Part shown: positions 7,801 through 8,148 of the stretch, piece by piece
Position numbering within the stretch: the stretch's first letter is position 1
How the letters are laid out: each line of letters starts with the position of its first letter
Assembly (NCBI GenBank): GCA_002495735.1
Contig: DAGM01000031.1
Span: 1-8,148 of the forward strand
Direction: 5' to 3'
DNA: 8,148 nt
Source: Euryarchaeota archaeon UBA54
Lineage (GTDB): Archaea; Thermoplasmatota; Poseidoniia; Poseidoniales; Thalassarchaeaceae
The notes under the pieces: model-generated
What the model saw: only the letters and a program-made list of their open reading frames with translations
What the model was told of the DNA's origin: nothing
The model's database searches: none
Program-made: the position numbers and the translations under genes

Positions 7801-8148
7801 CATGCACAAACTGAACCCCATTCAAACCGGCGTCGACGTTGAGGAGACAGCTTGGTGGGCCGGCAACATCCTGTTCCTCCTCATCGGACTGGGAGTCGTG
7901 GTTGCGGTTCTAGTCGCCTCGCTCAGGATATTCAAGAGCGCGACCGCTCCGATGGAGGAGATCTCGACCCTAGACACCTACGAGATGACCGTAGACGGCA
8001 GCGGCTGGGACGATCAGGATGGAATCCCAAACGCTCCAGAACTGCCTGCAGACGACGAGGTGGCCAATTCAATGTATGGAGGTGCAAAGGAGATCTTTGA
8101 ACAGCCTCCGGAGATGCCACCTCCTCCTTCCGTAGAACCCGAGCCAGA
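4838..8148 (+). CDS. Large multidomain cell-surface protein, C-terminally truncated by the window edge
   Basis: The frame is open from ATG 4838 for 1,103 codons and leaves the window without a stop. Residues 1 to about 25 form a signal peptide. Residues 188-199 hold a Cys-bracketed DVDGDQVVD loop like calcium-binding thrombospondin type 3 motifs. Residues about 215-400 resemble the jelly-roll (MAM-like) domain seen beside immune-inhibitor-A peptidases: HWRMENASS, RLWWGWFTPF, then DLSKNHGDW and GIHLDSFLMFG. Five Ig-like (CARDB/NEW3-like) domains follow, marked by equivalent Asn residues near 434, 559, 677, 788 and 903. A transmembrane helix lies at about 1007-1029, then an acidic, Pro-rich cytoplasmic tail (EMPPPPSVEPEP at the edge). 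Fifteen N-x-S/T sequons precede the helix. ATG 4811 is an alternative in-frame start, but 4838 gives the more compact signal peptide. No HExxH or other catalytic motif is visible. An adhesive, binding or surface-layer-associated role is likely, with ligand unknown. Confidence 0.93.
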   Translation, partial: MRSLSSLFLVSLLLFMSMAPLTTNSVMLPTAEERSATPKALIDFEVTSIELGDSLIPTLQWGQPDNSTLEYVLRDESVLVSITFTQAGTSSQPAYAEGWMQVWHPVGFLMEEHYVNMTLSGLQSITESFYWTPSAAHSAIDEEGNLYGGIILRGTIDGGLADDNEDNNEFDREVPVAVWKDPMDNGFCGDVDGDQVVDCTNQLSANEPTWVGAGYDSDGTLSSDPDYYGHWRMENASSYEGEMHWRVSRPGSDYASNRHDRLWWGWFTPFDNCDDPGHGLKYGTLDSAVSALYGNNFCKVRVRSFDFISMHLVTAAWGEMAAGDTIRMEADAGGSLEYYNYSAQDLSKNHGDWSRLVWNMTDVHPNADYSLAFRFDSNSSFANQGIHLDSFLMFGFEKVAEYTLDVDCDDPLPNAYMVVPDDSRPPSLFCKIKNNGYVDITLRLYTEVSNQTWMNGYPLRIDSNNRFDHDNYVVSEVISALGTMNTWFNLSIPEGASVEELDWFVWINDGTTNLSKVYIELPVSVIAAYSISLDQKALANPAAVLYPGTTGDVPMVMKNTGNQIATWNLGATFGDSRWGDENLVWHDANGSVVTSLSMNITDEFELTATVIVPDEISPGTYAITLLASGRPPANFVADWTIYIEVPVFHDLVLEPEATEMMATADGFLRLIEVRMVNNGNSEEAFDLSLLSDWKLGVSLNAEQSLGIDPFGGDSTVLLLLPMPYGIANETYEIWIIAASQDDSDYQSSVRILLTVPVTNLVAVEDLDMTEEVFRGGDDSRTVNWEIWNNGNVNDAFTIDFDTSHPDVWVQATGLTNGRTPYIPAGSSLNLTVRYSFDFSASGERDITLTASSVEAASDGLTVSGSGKAEFIVGTQGFFQILAPMPLEITESGDDYALVYTVVNLYPDDQLLRADIDRNSDIFFNIFDARVDMGDRDFVLLANESRTITVWLTVTDDNLENLLENEMTFGIVLEVDGDRDKVSMNGSVVMHKLNPIQTGVDVEETAWWAGNILFLLIGLGVVVAVLVASLRIFKSATAPMEEISTLDTYEMTVDGSGWDDQDGIPNAPELPADDEVANSMYGGAKEIFEQPPEMPPPPSVEPEP

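Noticed and set aside
4838..8148. Surface protein as an active immune-inhibitor-A-like metallopeptidase
   Set aside because: The jelly-roll region resembles domains found beside such peptidases, but no HExxH or other catalytic motif is present in the visible 1,103 residues.
1..8148. Defence system, CRISPR array, insertion sequence or prophage
   Set aside because: No spaced direct repeats of array type, no transposase or integrase motifs, and no nuclease, helicase or toxin-like gene are visible in any plausible coding frame.

Overview
The window (8,148 bases, roughly balanced to slightly GC-rich) looks like a fragment of an uncultured marine archaeal genome, most likely of the Marine Group II / Candidatus Poseidoniales type. 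That assignment is inferred from several traits. Starts generally lack a convincing Shine-Dalgarno sequence, as expected for leaderless archaeal transcripts. Arginine is very often encoded by AGG/AGA. Secreted proteins are anchored by a single C-terminal membrane helix with a short acidic cytoplasmic tail, and they are rich in Asp and in N-glycosylation sequons. No rRNA, tRNA or other lineage marker is present, so the assignment stays provisional.

Layout, left to right. (1) 21-2153, plus strand: a secreted, membrane-tethered subtilisin-family (S8) serine protease with an I9-like propeptide and an intact Asp/His/Asn/Ser catalytic set. (2) 2211-3359, plus strand: a complete PLP-dependent class I/II (fold type I) aminotransferase. 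(3) 3366-3584, plus strand: a probable 72-residue hydrophobic membrane protein, six bases after the aminotransferase. (4) 3585-4670, minus strand: a six-helix membrane protein of unrecognised family with a strongly acidic C-terminal tail; its stop codon directly abuts that of the small protein. (5) 4671-4837: a 167-bp divergent intergenic region with a 12-bp perfect palindrome, a pair of 8-bp direct repeats 22 bp apart, and two short GC-rich hairpins. (6) 4838 to the right edge, plus strand: the first 1,103 codons of a large cell-surface protein that runs off the window. It has a signal peptide, a Cys-bracketed calcium-loop motif, a jelly-roll (MAM / immune-inhibitor-A-like) region, five tandem Ig-like domains of about 115 residues, a transmembrane helix and a Pro/acid-rich cytoplasmic tail.

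Taken together, the window is dominated by cell-envelope functions: extracellular proteolysis, a multi-domain surface protein and a polytopic membrane protein of unknown role. One amino-acid-metabolism enzyme sits among them. A link between extracellular proteolysis and amino-acid use by the aminotransferase is plausible for a protein-degrading heterotroph, but the sequence shows only proximity. I see no mobile element, CRISPR array, RNA gene or frameshifted gene. I do not see a clearly new multi-gene system. The least explained items are the six-helix protein, the small hydrophobic ORF, and the regulatory-looking divergent region.
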